64,000 bases of DNA from Filimonas sp. Its GTDB lineage: Bacteria > Bacteroidota > Bacteroidia > Chitinophagales > Chitinophagaceae. Both the position numbers and the translations under genes were made by a program. The stretch spans positions 1 to 64,000 of the forward strand of contig JAFKHH010000025.1 in NCBI GenBank assembly GCA_017306865.1, given 5' to 3'. The notes under the pieces were generated by a model. That model ran no database searches. It saw only the letters and a list, made by a program, of their open reading frames with translations, and had not been told where the DNA came from. Shown here one piece after another: positions 45,028 through 53,218 of this stretch (positions are counted from its first letter, which is position 1; each line of letters begins with the position of its first letter).

Positions 45028-45294
45028 ATGGAAACAGCAGTATTAAAAGAGCAATTAAAGAAACAACTAATAGAGTTTTTAAACCTGACAGATCTGAAGC
45101 CGGAAGATATTAAGGACGATGCGCCTTTCTTCGGTGACGATGGGCTTGGCCTGGATTCAATTGATTCGCTTGAACTGATCGTATTACTTCACAGGGAATA
45201 TGGCATCTCTATAAAAGATCCAAAAATCGGACGCAAAGTTTTAGTTGACATAAATACACTTGCTGCCTTTATTGAAGAGAACAGGACAAAATAA
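45028..45294 (+). CDS. Acyl carrier protein
   Basis: 88 residues with phosphopantetheine Ser44 in FFGDDGLGLDSIDSLELIVLL. The DSxD motif with an acidic helix is a canonical ACP. Second ACP of the cluster, followed directly by a ketosynthase. It probably serves the dialkylresorcinol or polyene chain; the split of roles between the two ACPs is not known. Confidence 0.92.
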   Translation: METAVLKEQLKKQLIEFLNLTDLKPEDIKDDAPFFGDDGLGLDSIDSLELIVLLHREYGISIKDPKIGRKVLVDINTLAAFIEENRTK

Positions 45295-45306
45295 ATTCTT
45301 TATTGT

Positions 45307-46497
45307 TTGAGTAGGATTGTTGTTACTGGAATGGGCGTTATCAGTGCAATAGGTAACACTGTAGCCGAAAATCATTCAGCACTTATTAACGGGTCATGTG
45401 GTATAGGACAACTGCAGGATTTCCCTTCTAAATATGCTGGCGAACTGCCGTTTGCCGCAGTCAAACTAAGTACAGAAAAATTAAAGCAGATATTAGGTGT
45501 TACAGATCCGTCTGTAACAAGAACTACTTTGCTGGCAATGGCGGCATTTACCGAAGCCATACAGGACGCTGCACTTGCTGCTGCTACACTTTCATCTCTA
45601 GGCACCGCATTAATAGGCGCAAGCACTGTAGGCGGTATGTGCCTTGCCGATGAGCTGTACAGGGATGCCAACGAAAGCTATAAAGAATCGCCTTATCTCT
45701 CCTCATACGATTGTGCTTCTGTGTTTTTGTATATGCAAAAGCATTATCAATTGCGCGGACTGATCAATACGATCAATACGGCTTGCTCCTCTTCCGCAAA
45801 CGCTATTATGTATGGGGCACGCCTTATACAAAATGGCCTGGCAATCAAAGCCATTGTAGGAGGTGCAGATAGCTTATCCAAGTTTACCATTAATGGATTT
45901 CACGCATTACATATTCTTTCACCGGAAATATGTACCCCATTTGATGAGAACAGGCAGGGGCTGAACTTAGGCGAAGGCGCAGCATTTCTTGTATTGGAAA
46001 AAGCAGAAGACGCCGCAGGCAAAAAGATCTATGCAGAAGTAAAAGGCTATTGCAATACAACGGATGCTTTTCACCCTTCTTCCCTGTCAGATAATGGTGA
46101 CGGCCCTTACCTGGCTATGCAGGGGGCGCTTGCATCTGCTAAGCTCCATGCAGCAGACATTGACTTCATCAATGCACATGGCACAGGCACAGAGAATAAT
46201 GACCTTGCTGAAAGCAGGGCTATGCAACGCATTTTTGATCATGTACCGCCATTCAGCTCTACCAAATCATTTACAGGCCATACATTGGGCGCCGCAGGCG
46301 CTATAGAGGCCGTGTACAGCATTTTGAATATCATCAATGGGGAAACACATCCTACATTGCATTTTAATAACACCATCCCGGATACGGGGCTAACACCTGT
46401 GACTACGCACCAATCCATCAAAGCCAAACATGTAATGTCTAATTCTTTCGGCTTTGGCGGCAATTGTTCATCACTCATTTTCTCAAGCGTATCATAG
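45307..46497 (+). CDS. Beta-ketoacyl-ACP synthase, KAS II-like (TTG start)
   Basis: 396 residues. The frame begins at TTG (45307) giving MSRIVVTGMGVISAIGNT, the normal KAS start; no ATG precedes the beta1 strand. Catalytic Cys160 in NTINTACSSSANA, His in INAHGTGTENND and His in SFTGHTLGAAGAIE. Closest in feel to the 49215 ketosynthase (shared STACSSSANA-x-GARLI, GLNLGEGA). The cognate partner is the Cys-less protein that follows. Confidence 0.92.
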   Translation: MSRIVVTGMGVISAIGNTVAENHSALINGSCGIGQLQDFPSKYAGELPFAAVKLSTEKLKQILGVTDPSVTRTTLLAMAAFTEAIQDAALAAATLSSLGTALIGASTVGGMCLADELYRDANESYKESPYLSSYDCASVFLYMQKHYQLRGLINTINTACSSSANAIMYGARLIQNGLAIKAIVGGADSLSKFTINGFHALHILSPEICTPFDENRQGLNLGEGAAFLVLEKAEDAAGKKIYAEVKGYCNTTDAFHPSSLSDNGDGPYLAMQGALASAKLHAADIDFINAHGTGTENNDLAESRAMQRIFDHVPPFSSTKSFTGHTLGAAGAIEAVYSILNIINGETHPTLHFNNTIPDTGLTPVTTHQSIKAKHVMSNSFGFGGNCSSLIFSSVS

Positions 46498-47532
46498 ATG
46501 TTTTATATTCAGCAAATACAATGTATCTCACCTCAACAAACCTTTCCGCAGGCATCACTCGATACACTGCTGGACCCGGTGAATAATAAGCTGAACGTAA
46601 TAGAACCTTCCTATGATGGCGTTCCCCGCAATGCCTTACGCAGGATGAGCAAGTCTGTACGCATAGGCGTTGGCGCAGCCCTACCCATCATTAAAAATAC
46701 CGGCACACATATAGATGGCATTATCATTGGCACTGCAAATGGAGGTATGGAAGACAGTATCGTCTTTCTAAAACAGGTGATTGAATTTGAAGAAGGCGTT
46801 ATTACCCCCGGGCATTTTGTACAAAGTACAGCCAATGCTACGGCAGCTCAGCTAAGCCTTGTAAGCGCTAATAAAAACTACAACATAACCCACGTACACC
46901 GCGGGCACGCATTTGAGCTGGCACTGATCGACGCTGCAATGCAGTTGAGAGAAAATGCAGACAGTAATTATCTTGTTGGTGGCGTGGATGAAATATCTGT
47001 GTACAATTATAAGCTGGACGAACTGGACAACTGGTATAAACCAGCTCCCGTAACAGCAGGCAACTTTTATACACAAAACACACCGGGAAGTGTAGCCGGT
47101 GAGGCCGCTGTTATGCTGCTTGCCACTAATGACAGTGCTAATGCAATAGCCGCTGTAATAGACATTGTTACTTTACACACGACAGATATAGCTGACGTGC
47201 AACTGGCTTTACAGAACATACTTGCTAAACACGGCGACACAATTGATATTTTCCTAAGCGGCGAGAACGGGGACAATCGGTTTGACACTTTCTATACTGC
47301 GGTGGAAAATGAATTAAATAATGATGTAACAGTCGCAAGGTTTAAACATATCTGCGGGGAATATCCTACCGCTACTTCTTTTGCTTTATGGTTCGCCTGC
47401 GAATTGCTTTCCACCAGCCATATACCTGCACATGCAGTAAAAAAGCAAGGAAGCTCTTCTTTTAAAAATGTATTAATCTATAATGTGCATAAGGGCGTGC
47501 AGCACAGCTTCATCCTAGTTCGTGAATCGTGA
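46498..47532 (+). CDS. Ketosynthase-like protein lacking the catalytic Cys (chain-length-factor-like)
   Basis: 344 residues beginning one base after the previous stop. A thiolase-like fold is shown by RMSKSVRIGVGAALP, DGIIIGTANGGMEDSIVF, PGHFVQSTANATAAQLS and SVAGEAAVML. The nucleophile elbow reads ITHVHRGHAFELALID: no Cys. Such a KAS next to an active KAS behaves like the chain-length factor or heterodimer partner of type II polyketide systems. Homologous in layout to 48162. Confidence 0.8.
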   Translation: MFYIQQIQCISPQQTFPQASLDTLLDPVNNKLNVIEPSYDGVPRNALRRMSKSVRIGVGAALPIIKNTGTHIDGIIIGTANGGMEDSIVFLKQVIEFEEGVITPGHFVQSTANATAAQLSLVSANKNYNITHVHRGHAFELALIDAAMQLRENADSNYLVGGVDEISVYNYKLDELDNWYKPAPVTAGNFYTQNTPGSVAGEAAVMLLATNDSANAIAAVIDIVTLHTTDIADVQLALQNILAKHGDTIDIFLSGENGDNRFDTFYTAVENELNNDVTVARFKHICGEYPTATSFALWFACELLSTSHIPAHAVKKQGSSSFKNVLIYNVHKGVQHSFILVRES

Positions 47533-47709
47533 GACGGTAATCGTGAATGACCGATGTGAGTGGTGAGTTGTCAGTAGTGAGTAAGAAAAAGTCTCTGCGT
47601 ACTTTGCGTATTCTCTGTGACCTCTGCGTTACCATATCGCAAAGAACACAGAGGATACGCAAAGTACGCAGAGGGGCTATTCACGATTACCGTTTCACGA
47701 TTCACGACA
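47520..47709. repeat. Nested inverted repeats between convergent operons
   Basis: Outer arms 47520-47548 and 47679-47707 (29 nt, one mismatch) enclose inner arms 47593-47619 and 47647-47673 (27 nt, one mismatch). The outer arm contains GTGAATCGTGA words (family B) and the inner arm CTCTGCGTACTTTGCGTAT (family A). The whole 190-bp structure covers the ends of both convergent genes and could form a cruciform or a strong bidirectional terminator. Confidence 0.9.
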
Positions 47710-48064
47710 ACGTACTATACTTTGTCTTACTCTTATAACAAGCTTTCCCATTCACCGAGATCACACCAGCCACTTCATACTCATCCTCTTTTACTACATA
47801 TTGAATACGGAAAGAACACACCGCATCCGGCGTTATGTGCGAGATATATTTGACATTACCGGCTTTGCGCAACTGAACATGTTGACCAATTGCTTTCTCT
47901 AGCAATTCTTTTTCCATTTGCAACATACAAGCGCCCGGTACAACCGGTTGGCCTGGGAAGTGCCCTTTGAAGATGGCATCCGTAGCATTAAAAGATACTT
48001 CGGCAGAAACTATTCCGTTTTCATGTTCAAAAGAAGTGATATGATAAAATGAATTTTCCAGCAT
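47702..48064 (-). CDS. Hot-dog dehydratase-like protein
   Basis: 120 residues from the ATG at 48064; an upstream Met at 48088 is less likely. Hot-dog core with FKGHFPGQPVVPGACMLQMEKELLEKA (active-site His). Second dehydratase-like protein of the cluster. Last gene of the leftward TAL block; its 3' end enters the nested repeat. Confidence 0.82.
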   Translation of the reverse strand: MLENSFYHITSFEHENGIVSAEVSFNATDAIFKGHFPGQPVVPGACMLQMEKELLEKAIGQHVQLRKAGNVKYISHITPDAVCSFRIQYVVKEDEYEVAGVISVNGKACYKSKTKYSTLS

Positions 48065-48079
48065 AAGAGCATGTTTGCT

Positions 48080-48161
48080 TAACCACAATGATCACAAAGG
48101 TTGCACAAGGTTCACAAAGAAAGTCATAGTGTTCTTGGTGTATCCTTAGTGTTCCTTGTGG
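48080..48161. repeat. Inverted CACAAAGG / CCTTGTG words (family A variant)
   Basis: AACCACAATGATCACAAAGG...GTTCCTTGTGGTTA inside the spacer between the dehydratase-like and ketosynthase-like genes. It forms an imperfect hairpin similar to the one at 16603-16665. Confidence 0.55.
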
Positions 48162-49214
48162 TTAAATAGCAGATAATAACATGAATGAATGATGCGTATT
48201 TTGATAGTTGTTATACACTAAAATCTTTTTCGGTTTTGCATACAACAAACCTTCAAACACCGGCTGGCTTCTATAGATCATATTTGCAGCTAACCACAAT
48301 GCAAACGAACTTGACGTCGGATATTCCCCGGTCAATTGTTTATAATGCACAATTCTCTTCCCAGCAAATACGCCGCTATCTAATGAGTGACGAACATTTG
48401 CATTTCGGCTATCACCATCATTCCCACTCACCACACAGCTAATATCATCTATAGAGACGCTATGCGAAGCCAGGAATTGCTGTATTCCCTTTTCTATAGC
48501 ATTCACATCTTCCGGCTTGTATAACGTAGCAACGCCATCTAACACGGCATAATCTGTTGCAGACGGCTCACTTGACAATAAGAAAAAGTTTGATCCTTCG
48601 CCTGCTATAGTGCCAACGGTTGCTGATTGCATCAGTTGCAGGCTGTCTGCACTTTCCTGTTTATATAGATTGAAGCGTCGTAAAATATCGAAACTATATT
48701 TCGTTATCTCATCTGTACCTCCTACCAAAACCGTTTTAGCTTCGTTTTCTTTCAGCAACAAGATGCTATCTAGCAACGCACTCTCAAATGAAAAGGCTTT
48801 ATGCACAAACGTGTTGTTATAGTTCGTGCATTGCAGTGTCAGCGCTATTTGTGCGCCAACGGTATTGTGTGTAGATTGAATAAACGCGGTTGGTGACAGC
48901 ATTTCTTCCTGCTGCTCTATCAGCCTGCTTAGAAATACACCGGTATCTTCCAGACAACCATAAGCCGTTCCTGTTACGATGGCATCTACGTTTTCAGCAT
49001 GCGCATCACGCAGGCATTGGAGCGCTGCTGCAACGCCCATACGTATAATGCGGCTCATTCTGCGCGCGAGCTTCGGATCAATATAATTTTTATAATCAGG
49101 CTCTTTTGTTTTCAACACATTTCCCTGGTAAGAGATGGGCACAATGGAGAAAGTAACATTGCCAAATGTATCCTGTGCTGATATAGCCGCTGCTGAACGT
49201 ATGTATATCTTCAT
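48162..49214 (-). CDS. Ketosynthase-like protein lacking the catalytic Cys
   Basis: 350 residues, paralogue of 46498: PKLARRMSRIIRMGVAAALQ, DAIVTGTAYGCLEDTGVFL, SPTAFIQSTHNTVGAQIAL, TVGTIAGEGSNFFLL and TGEYPTSSSFALWLA match that protein block by block. The elbow reads NTFVHKAFSFESALLD, with Ala/Phe where Cys is expected. It starts directly after the full KAS at 49215 (no gap), so the two form a KAS/partner pair. Confidence 0.82.
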   Translation of the reverse strand: MKIYIRSAAAISAQDTFGNVTFSIVPISYQGNVLKTKEPDYKNYIDPKLARRMSRIIRMGVAAALQCLRDAHAENVDAIVTGTAYGCLEDTGVFLSRLIEQQEEMLSPTAFIQSTHNTVGAQIALTLQCTNYNNTFVHKAFSFESALLDSILLLKENEAKTVLVGGTDEITKYSFDILRRFNLYKQESADSLQLMQSATVGTIAGEGSNFFLLSSEPSATDYAVLDGVATLYKPEDVNAIEKGIQQFLASHSVSIDDISCVVSGNDGDSRNANVRHSLDSGVFAGKRIVHYKQLTGEYPTSSSFALWLAANMIYRSQPVFEGLLYAKPKKILVYNNYQNTHHSFMLLSAI

Positions 49215-50441
49215 TTATGCAATGTTTGAAAAGATGAGTGAAGAACAGTTACCGCCAAAGCCAAATGAATTAGACAGTACATGCTTTAAAGGCTGATTGG
49301 TCAGCAATTTGGTTTCTGCGGCGAAAGGAAATGCTTCTATCGGCGTTTGCAAGCGCAGGTTCGGATATACGAGTCCATGCTTTAATGCCAACACAGAAAA
49401 CACGGCTTCTATCCCACCGCTCGCGCCCAATGTATGCCCGGTAAATGATTTGGTAGAACTCATTTTAGGGTAATGTGGTTCAAACAATCTCTGTATAGCT
49501 GTACCTTCTGCCTGGTCATTGTTTTGCGTGCCTGTACCGTGCAAATTAATGTAATCAACATCCGCAGGTTGCAAACCACTCATGGCCAATGCGCCCTGCA
49601 TTGCCATATAAGAACCCCTCCCATCTGGCGAAGACGCTGTTTGGTGATAGGCATCATTTTTATTGCAATAACCACTCAGGTAAGAAGTTGGCAGATCAGC
49701 AAGTGTAGCCGCTACCTTTTCTGATACCAGCACTACATATCCCGCACCTTCTCCCAAATTCAATCCCTGCCTGTTTTCATCAAAAGGTTTGCAATATTCG
49801 CGATCCAGGATCATCAACGTGTTAAAACCATTCAGCGTAAACTTCGTTAAAGCGTCTGTGCCCCCGGCAACTACTACATCCAGCATGCCATGCCTGATCA
49901 GGCGCGCGCCAAAGAAGATCGCATTGGCAGAAGAGGAACACGCTGTACTGATCGTAGTTACATAATCTTTTATATTCAGTGCATCTGCTACCAATTCTGT
50001 AACGCTACCGCATTCATGGTTCACTACATCTCTTAGTCTTCCTTTCTCTGCGTCAGTTAAGAATGCTTCAAAGAACTGCTCGCTCTTATCCATTCCACCC
50101 ACAGTATTAGCAGAAATAAATCCCGTACGCAGGTTGGAAAGGGATGGGATGTTTGCCTGCTGCAATGCCTCCTTTGCAGCCATCATACTCAGCAATGCCG
50201 TACGGCTTAGTAATGGGGAGACATTCAGCCGTGCAGCCAGTGCCTCATTGCTTAGCTTCACTTCTGCAACAGGTATCTGGTTACGGTGGATCGTATCCAG
50301 CATTGTTATACCGCCCATGCCAGCCTCACCTTTTTCGAGTGAAGCAAGGCATTCTTCTACATTATTCCCGATAGCGGAAATAACGCCGGTGCCTGCTACA
50401 TATACACGTGATTGTATGTTTGACTGATCCTGCATTATCAA
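49215..50441 (-). CDS. Beta-ketoacyl-ACP synthase, KAS II-like
   Basis: 408 residues. Cys168 in TISTACSSSANAIFFGARLI, His in INLHGTGTQNNDQAE and His in SFTGHTLGASGGIE. A complete active KAS in a tight string 51124 to 47702. It overlaps the upstream truncated ketosynthase-like gene by 4 bases (ATGA-type junction). Confidence 0.93.
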   Translation of the reverse strand: MIMQDQSNIQSRVYVAGTGVISAIGNNVEECLASLEKGEAGMGGITMLDTIHRNQIPVAEVKLSNEALAARLNVSPLLSRTALLSMMAAKEALQQANIPSLSNLRTGFISANTVGGMDKSEQFFEAFLTDAEKGRLRDVVNHECGSVTELVADALNIKDYVTTISTACSSSANAIFFGARLIRHGMLDVVVAGGTDALTKFTLNGFNTLMILDREYCKPFDENRQGLNLGEGAGYVVLVSEKVAATLADLPTSYLSGYCNKNDAYHQTASSPDGRGSYMAMQGALAMSGLQPADVDYINLHGTGTQNNDQAEGTAIQRLFEPHYPKMSSTKSFTGHTLGASGGIEAVFSVLALKHGLVYPNLRLQTPIEAFPFAAETKLLTNQPLKHVLSNSFGFGGNCSSLIFSNIA

Positions 50442-51124
50442 TTTTCTCCGTTAAAAATAGTACGCATATTATCCGCAGTAAAAGCAATTCCTTTATCGCT
50501 ATTGGCTACAAGGAACAGTACTGCTTTGTATGACTCATCTAATACATCTACCCAACCACATATACAATGCGTGGCGCTCTTTCGGTCTAATAGACTGCCC
50601 ACGTATTGCGCCGTCAGTGTTGCATCAAAAGTATTTGCAACAAAAAAAGCATTCTCTCCTTTAAACTTGTGCCTGATACTGATCTCCCCTATTACAATGT
50701 TGGGTAAGGTGTAAACAAACAACGCCGGGCTGGCAATATCGCTTACCGTTTCATAATACTTTACATCCGTATCCAGGCTTGCATGGGCATTTTGTAATAC
50801 AATAGCCATGTCCTCTGCACGCACATCCTGCAACTGCTCCTCTTTCAACAATACTTCCGCCGCCAGCCAGCCAAGCTTACTGATATGATCCATTTTATAA
50901 AACTTAGGATAATTCAGTTGCAACTGCTGGTAAGCAGACAATAGAAAGGATTGTACGTCTTGATTCGTGCTATCGCGAACTAACTCCATTCCGTCGCGTG
51001 AAGACACGCGCCGGGGCTGTTGTACGCCTTGGTTCGTGTCTTCACGAACCACTTGTACGCCATTTTTCACAATGGTATTATCTGCAATGATACAAGAAGC
51101 AATTATTTTTTTATCTATACTCAA
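50438..51124 (-). CDS. Truncated ketosynthase-like protein with a REP-like insertion
   Basis: 228 residues, half the length of a KAS. NYPKFYKMDHISKLGWLAAEVLL, VYTLPNIVIGEISIRHKFKGENAFFV and LTAQYVGSLLDRKSATHCICGW recall the N-terminal half of thiolase-like KAS proteins. No catalytic Cys in the elbow. Residues about 21-58 carry a duplicated decapeptide (VREDTNQGVQ / VRDSTNQDVQ) that is encoded by dispersed palindrome family C. So the reading frame has absorbed a repeat element near its start, between IVKNG and SFLLSAYQQLQLNYPKFYK. The Met at 50989 would be an alternative start inside the insertion. Confidence 0.75.
   Translation of the reverse strand: MSIDKKIIASCIIADNTIVKNGVQVVREDTNQGVQQPRRVSSRDGMELVRDSTNQDVQSFLLSAYQQLQLNYPKFYKMDHISKLGWLAAEVLLKEEQLQDVRAEDMAIVLQNAHASLDTDVKYYETVSDIASPALFVYTLPNIVIGEISIRHKFKGENAFFVANTFDATLTAQYVGSLLDRKSATHCICGWVDVLDESYKAVLFLVANSDKGIAFTADNMRTIFNGEN
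50996..51056. repeat. REP-like palindromes (family C) inside a coding region
   Basis: 50996-51017 (GCGTGAAGACACGCGCCGGGGC) is the exact 22-nt inverse of 55731-55752. GGTTCGTGTCTTCACGAACC at 51031-51050 is a perfect palindrome of the type seen at 37057. A third degenerate GATTCGTGCTATCGCGAACT lies just left at 50962. Confidence 0.85.
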
Positions 51125-51168
51125 TGATCCTGAACTTTATTTTTTATCAATTTCATGTAAAGGCGTAA

Positions 51169-51290
51169 TCGTGAATCGTGAAACGGTAATCGTGAATATG
51201 CCTCTGTGTACTTTGCGTATTCTCTGTGACCGCTGCGTTACTGTATCGCAAAGGACACAAAGGAAACGCAAAGGACGCAAAGAGAGGATA
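51169..51290. repeat. Composite of dispersed families B and A
   Basis: 51169-51198 is identical over 30 nt to the inverse of 47678-47707. It continues into CTCTGTGTACTTTGCGTATT, the inner arm family of 47593. CGCAAAGGACACAAAGGAAACGC follows. It fills the spacer between two ketosynthase genes. Confidence 0.85.
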
Positions 51291-51336
51291 AACGATCCGC
51301 GTACCTCTCCGCTCTCCCCGGCTCTGCAGTGAATGT

Positions 51337-52467
51337 TTAAATTTTACTAAATACAATCGCACCATTACACCCGCCAAAGCCCGATGCAGTCTTAAGACAA
51401 TGCGTCAACGTCTTTTCCTGCAATTCTTTCGCCACATTTATTTTTGCCGACACTCCCAGTTGTTCAAAGCCCGGCGTTGGTAAAACAACGCCCGCTTTCA
51501 TGGATTGCATCGTAATGATCGATTCTATTAATCCCGCAGCACCTAATGTATGCCCGTAGTTACCCTTCAGGCTGTTAACAGGCGCATGCGCCAAACCGGC
51601 TAAAGCAATTGCCTTTGCCTCCATTTCATCATTATAAATAGTAGCCGTGCCATGCGCAGAAATAAAATCTATCTCCGTCGCAGATACCCCAGCCTCCTGC
51701 ATTGCCTGCCGGATCACATAACTTAACTCCTCGCCAGTCCTGGATGGGCCAGAAATGTGGTTTGCATCATTACCTGTTGCACCACCAGCCACTTTAATAT
51801 TGGTATCGCTTATTTTCTTTGCAGATAAAACAACTGTTCCCGCACCTTCTCCTAACGTAATGCCTACACGATTTTCATCAAAAGGTTTGCAAGGCTCCGC
51901 ACTGATGGCCTGGAAAGATTGGAAACCCGACATAATAAAACGCGAAATAACATCCGCACCAGCCACTACTACATTTTCATATACGCCAGCCTGTATCAGC
52001 CTTGCTCCTGTTATAATTGCTAACAACCCGGATATGCAGGCATTGGAAACGATCAAAGGTGTATTGACAAAACCAAAATGAGCCGCTACCATGTTTGCAG
52101 AAGATTGCAAGGAAATACGCTGCTTCAATTCGTCTGTCAATGTTTCTGTTTCCAGTAAACCAATGTTGCCCTTTGTGGAAGAAATGATCAGTAATGTCTT
52201 TTTATCTGTAGGGCTTATTGCAACTTGCTGCAACGCATCATTTATTGACGCGATTAAGAGCGCTTCAAACTTTGTATAGGCAGCATCGTCTGTTGTGAAA
52301 GTTGTATGCTTACCAAATAAAGACGCATACACAGGTTCCGGCGCCAGCGCTTTATCATCATGTAATTGTACACCCGAAGCCAGGTTGGTTAGTTGCCTGA
52401 AATTATCAACAGTAGTAACACCAAGCGGGGAAACAATATTATCTGCCACTACAAATACGTCTGCCAT
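51337..52467 (-). CDS. Beta-ketoacyl-ACP synthase, KAS II-like
   Basis: 376 residues. Cys144 in LIVSNACISGLLAIITGARLI, His in DFISAHGTATIYNDEME and His in NYGHTLGAAGLIE; C-terminal TASGFGGCNGAIVF. The NACISG elbow is that of the aryl-polyene KAS group. Fourth full KAS II of the cluster. Confidence 0.92.
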   Translation of the reverse strand: MADVFVVADNIVSPLGVTTVDNFRQLTNLASGVQLHDDKALAPEPVYASLFGKHTTFTTDDAAYTKFEALLIASINDALQQVAISPTDKKTLLIISSTKGNIGLLETETLTDELKQRISLQSSANMVAAHFGFVNTPLIVSNACISGLLAIITGARLIQAGVYENVVVAGADVISRFIMSGFQSFQAISAEPCKPFDENRVGITLGEGAGTVVLSAKKISDTNIKVAGGATGNDANHISGPSRTGEELSYVIRQAMQEAGVSATEIDFISAHGTATIYNDEMEAKAIALAGLAHAPVNSLKGNYGHTLGAAGLIESIITMQSMKAGVVLPTPGFEQLGVSAKINVAKELQEKTLTHCLKTASGFGGCNGAIVFSKI

Positions 52468-52567
52468 CTGTCTGTATTATGCCTTTGTTACAAATGTAGC
52501 GACTTGAGGTTATAAGTTTATAAAGTATATAGGGTTTATACGGTGTAAAAGCAGGTTGGAGGCGTGA

Positions 52568-52645
52568 GCATTTCACGCAAAGAGGCAAAGGACACAAAGC
52601 TCGCAAAGAGGCCCTTCGCGCCTTGGCGTTTCTTTGCGTCTTAGC
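52568..52645. repeat. Family A dispersed repeat
   Basis: TTTCACGCAAAGAGGCAAAGGACACAAAGCTCGCAAAGAG is followed by an inverse TTGGCGTTTCTTTGCGTCTTAGCG, giving an imperfect hairpin between the ketosynthase and hot-dog genes. Confidence 0.7.
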
Positions 52646-52652
52646 GGGCAAC

Positions 52653-53051
52653 CTACTCGTCTAGTACTATTTTCATCTCGCAGGATGCGATCACCTCATC
52701 GTTACGCTTTACAATTCCGCTGACTACAGAAATATTCATCACCTGCTCTTTAACGGTGACCTCTGTTACCAGTTCGTTGCCGATGGCTGGTAGTTGATGT
52801 ACTTCAAATTCAGATACAGATGCAATAAAGCCAACCTGTACAGGCTTCCCCTCCTTCTGTGCTGCATACCCGGCACCTGCCGCTGCTGTCTGTGCCATAT
52901 TTTCCATTAACCCGGCTGCGGTAAAATAGCCACCTTCCACCAGCACATTACCTGCCTGTACTGTAAATGCAGTCCTGCTAACGGTTTCATCAGCATACAA
53001 CAAAGTATCTATCATTACGAAAGGAGGCTGTTGAGGTATGAGGAGGGACAT
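52653..53051 (-). CDS. Hot-dog dehydratase-like protein, ApeP/FabZ-like
   Basis: 132 residues from the ATG at 53051. The frame is open to 53150, but its first 33 codons are translated intergenic repeat (TEVTQRTQS), so the shorter start is preferred. Core LLIPQQPPFVMIDTLLYADETVSRTAF and GGYFTAAGLMENMAQTAAAGAGY keep the Glu but lack the HFPG His. It may be a dehydratase variant or a structural partner of the other two hot-dog proteins. Confidence 0.8.
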   Translation of the reverse strand: MSLLIPQQPPFVMIDTLLYADETVSRTAFTVQAGNVLVEGGYFTAAGLMENMAQTAAAGAGYAAQKEGKPVQVGFIASVSEFEVHQLPAIGNELVTEVTVKEQVMNISVVSGIVKRNDEVIASCEMKIVLDE

Positions 53052-53094
53052 AGCAGATTTGAAATTTGAGATTTGAAATGGAGCATAAAGGCTC

Positions 53095-53165
53095 TGTGTT
53101 CTCTGCGTTACCTCTGTGTCCTCTGCGATACAATAACCCAGAGGGCGCAAAGAATACGCAAAGAA
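53095..53165. repeat. Family A dispersed repeat
   Basis: CTCTGCGTTACCTCTGTGTCCTCTGCG then GGCGCAAAGAATACGCAAAG. Flanked by simple-word runs GATTTGAAATTTGAGATTTG (53056-53075) and TGACTTATTGACCAATGACC (53172-53191). Confidence 0.7.
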
Positions 53166-53218
53166 AGAGAGATGACTTATTGACCAATGACCAAATGACT
53201 TTTTTGACCCAATGACTT

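Noticed and set aside
47521-47709. CRISPR-like look of repeated GTGAATCGTGA words
   Set aside because: The words are of irregular spacing, overlap one another and form inverted repeats; there are no spacers of even length and no cas gene nearby.
53052-53150. Longer N-terminus for the hot-dog protein at 52653
   Set aside because: The extra residues are translated intergenic repeat (family A and ATTTGAAATTTG words); the ATG at 53051 gives the normal hot-dog start.
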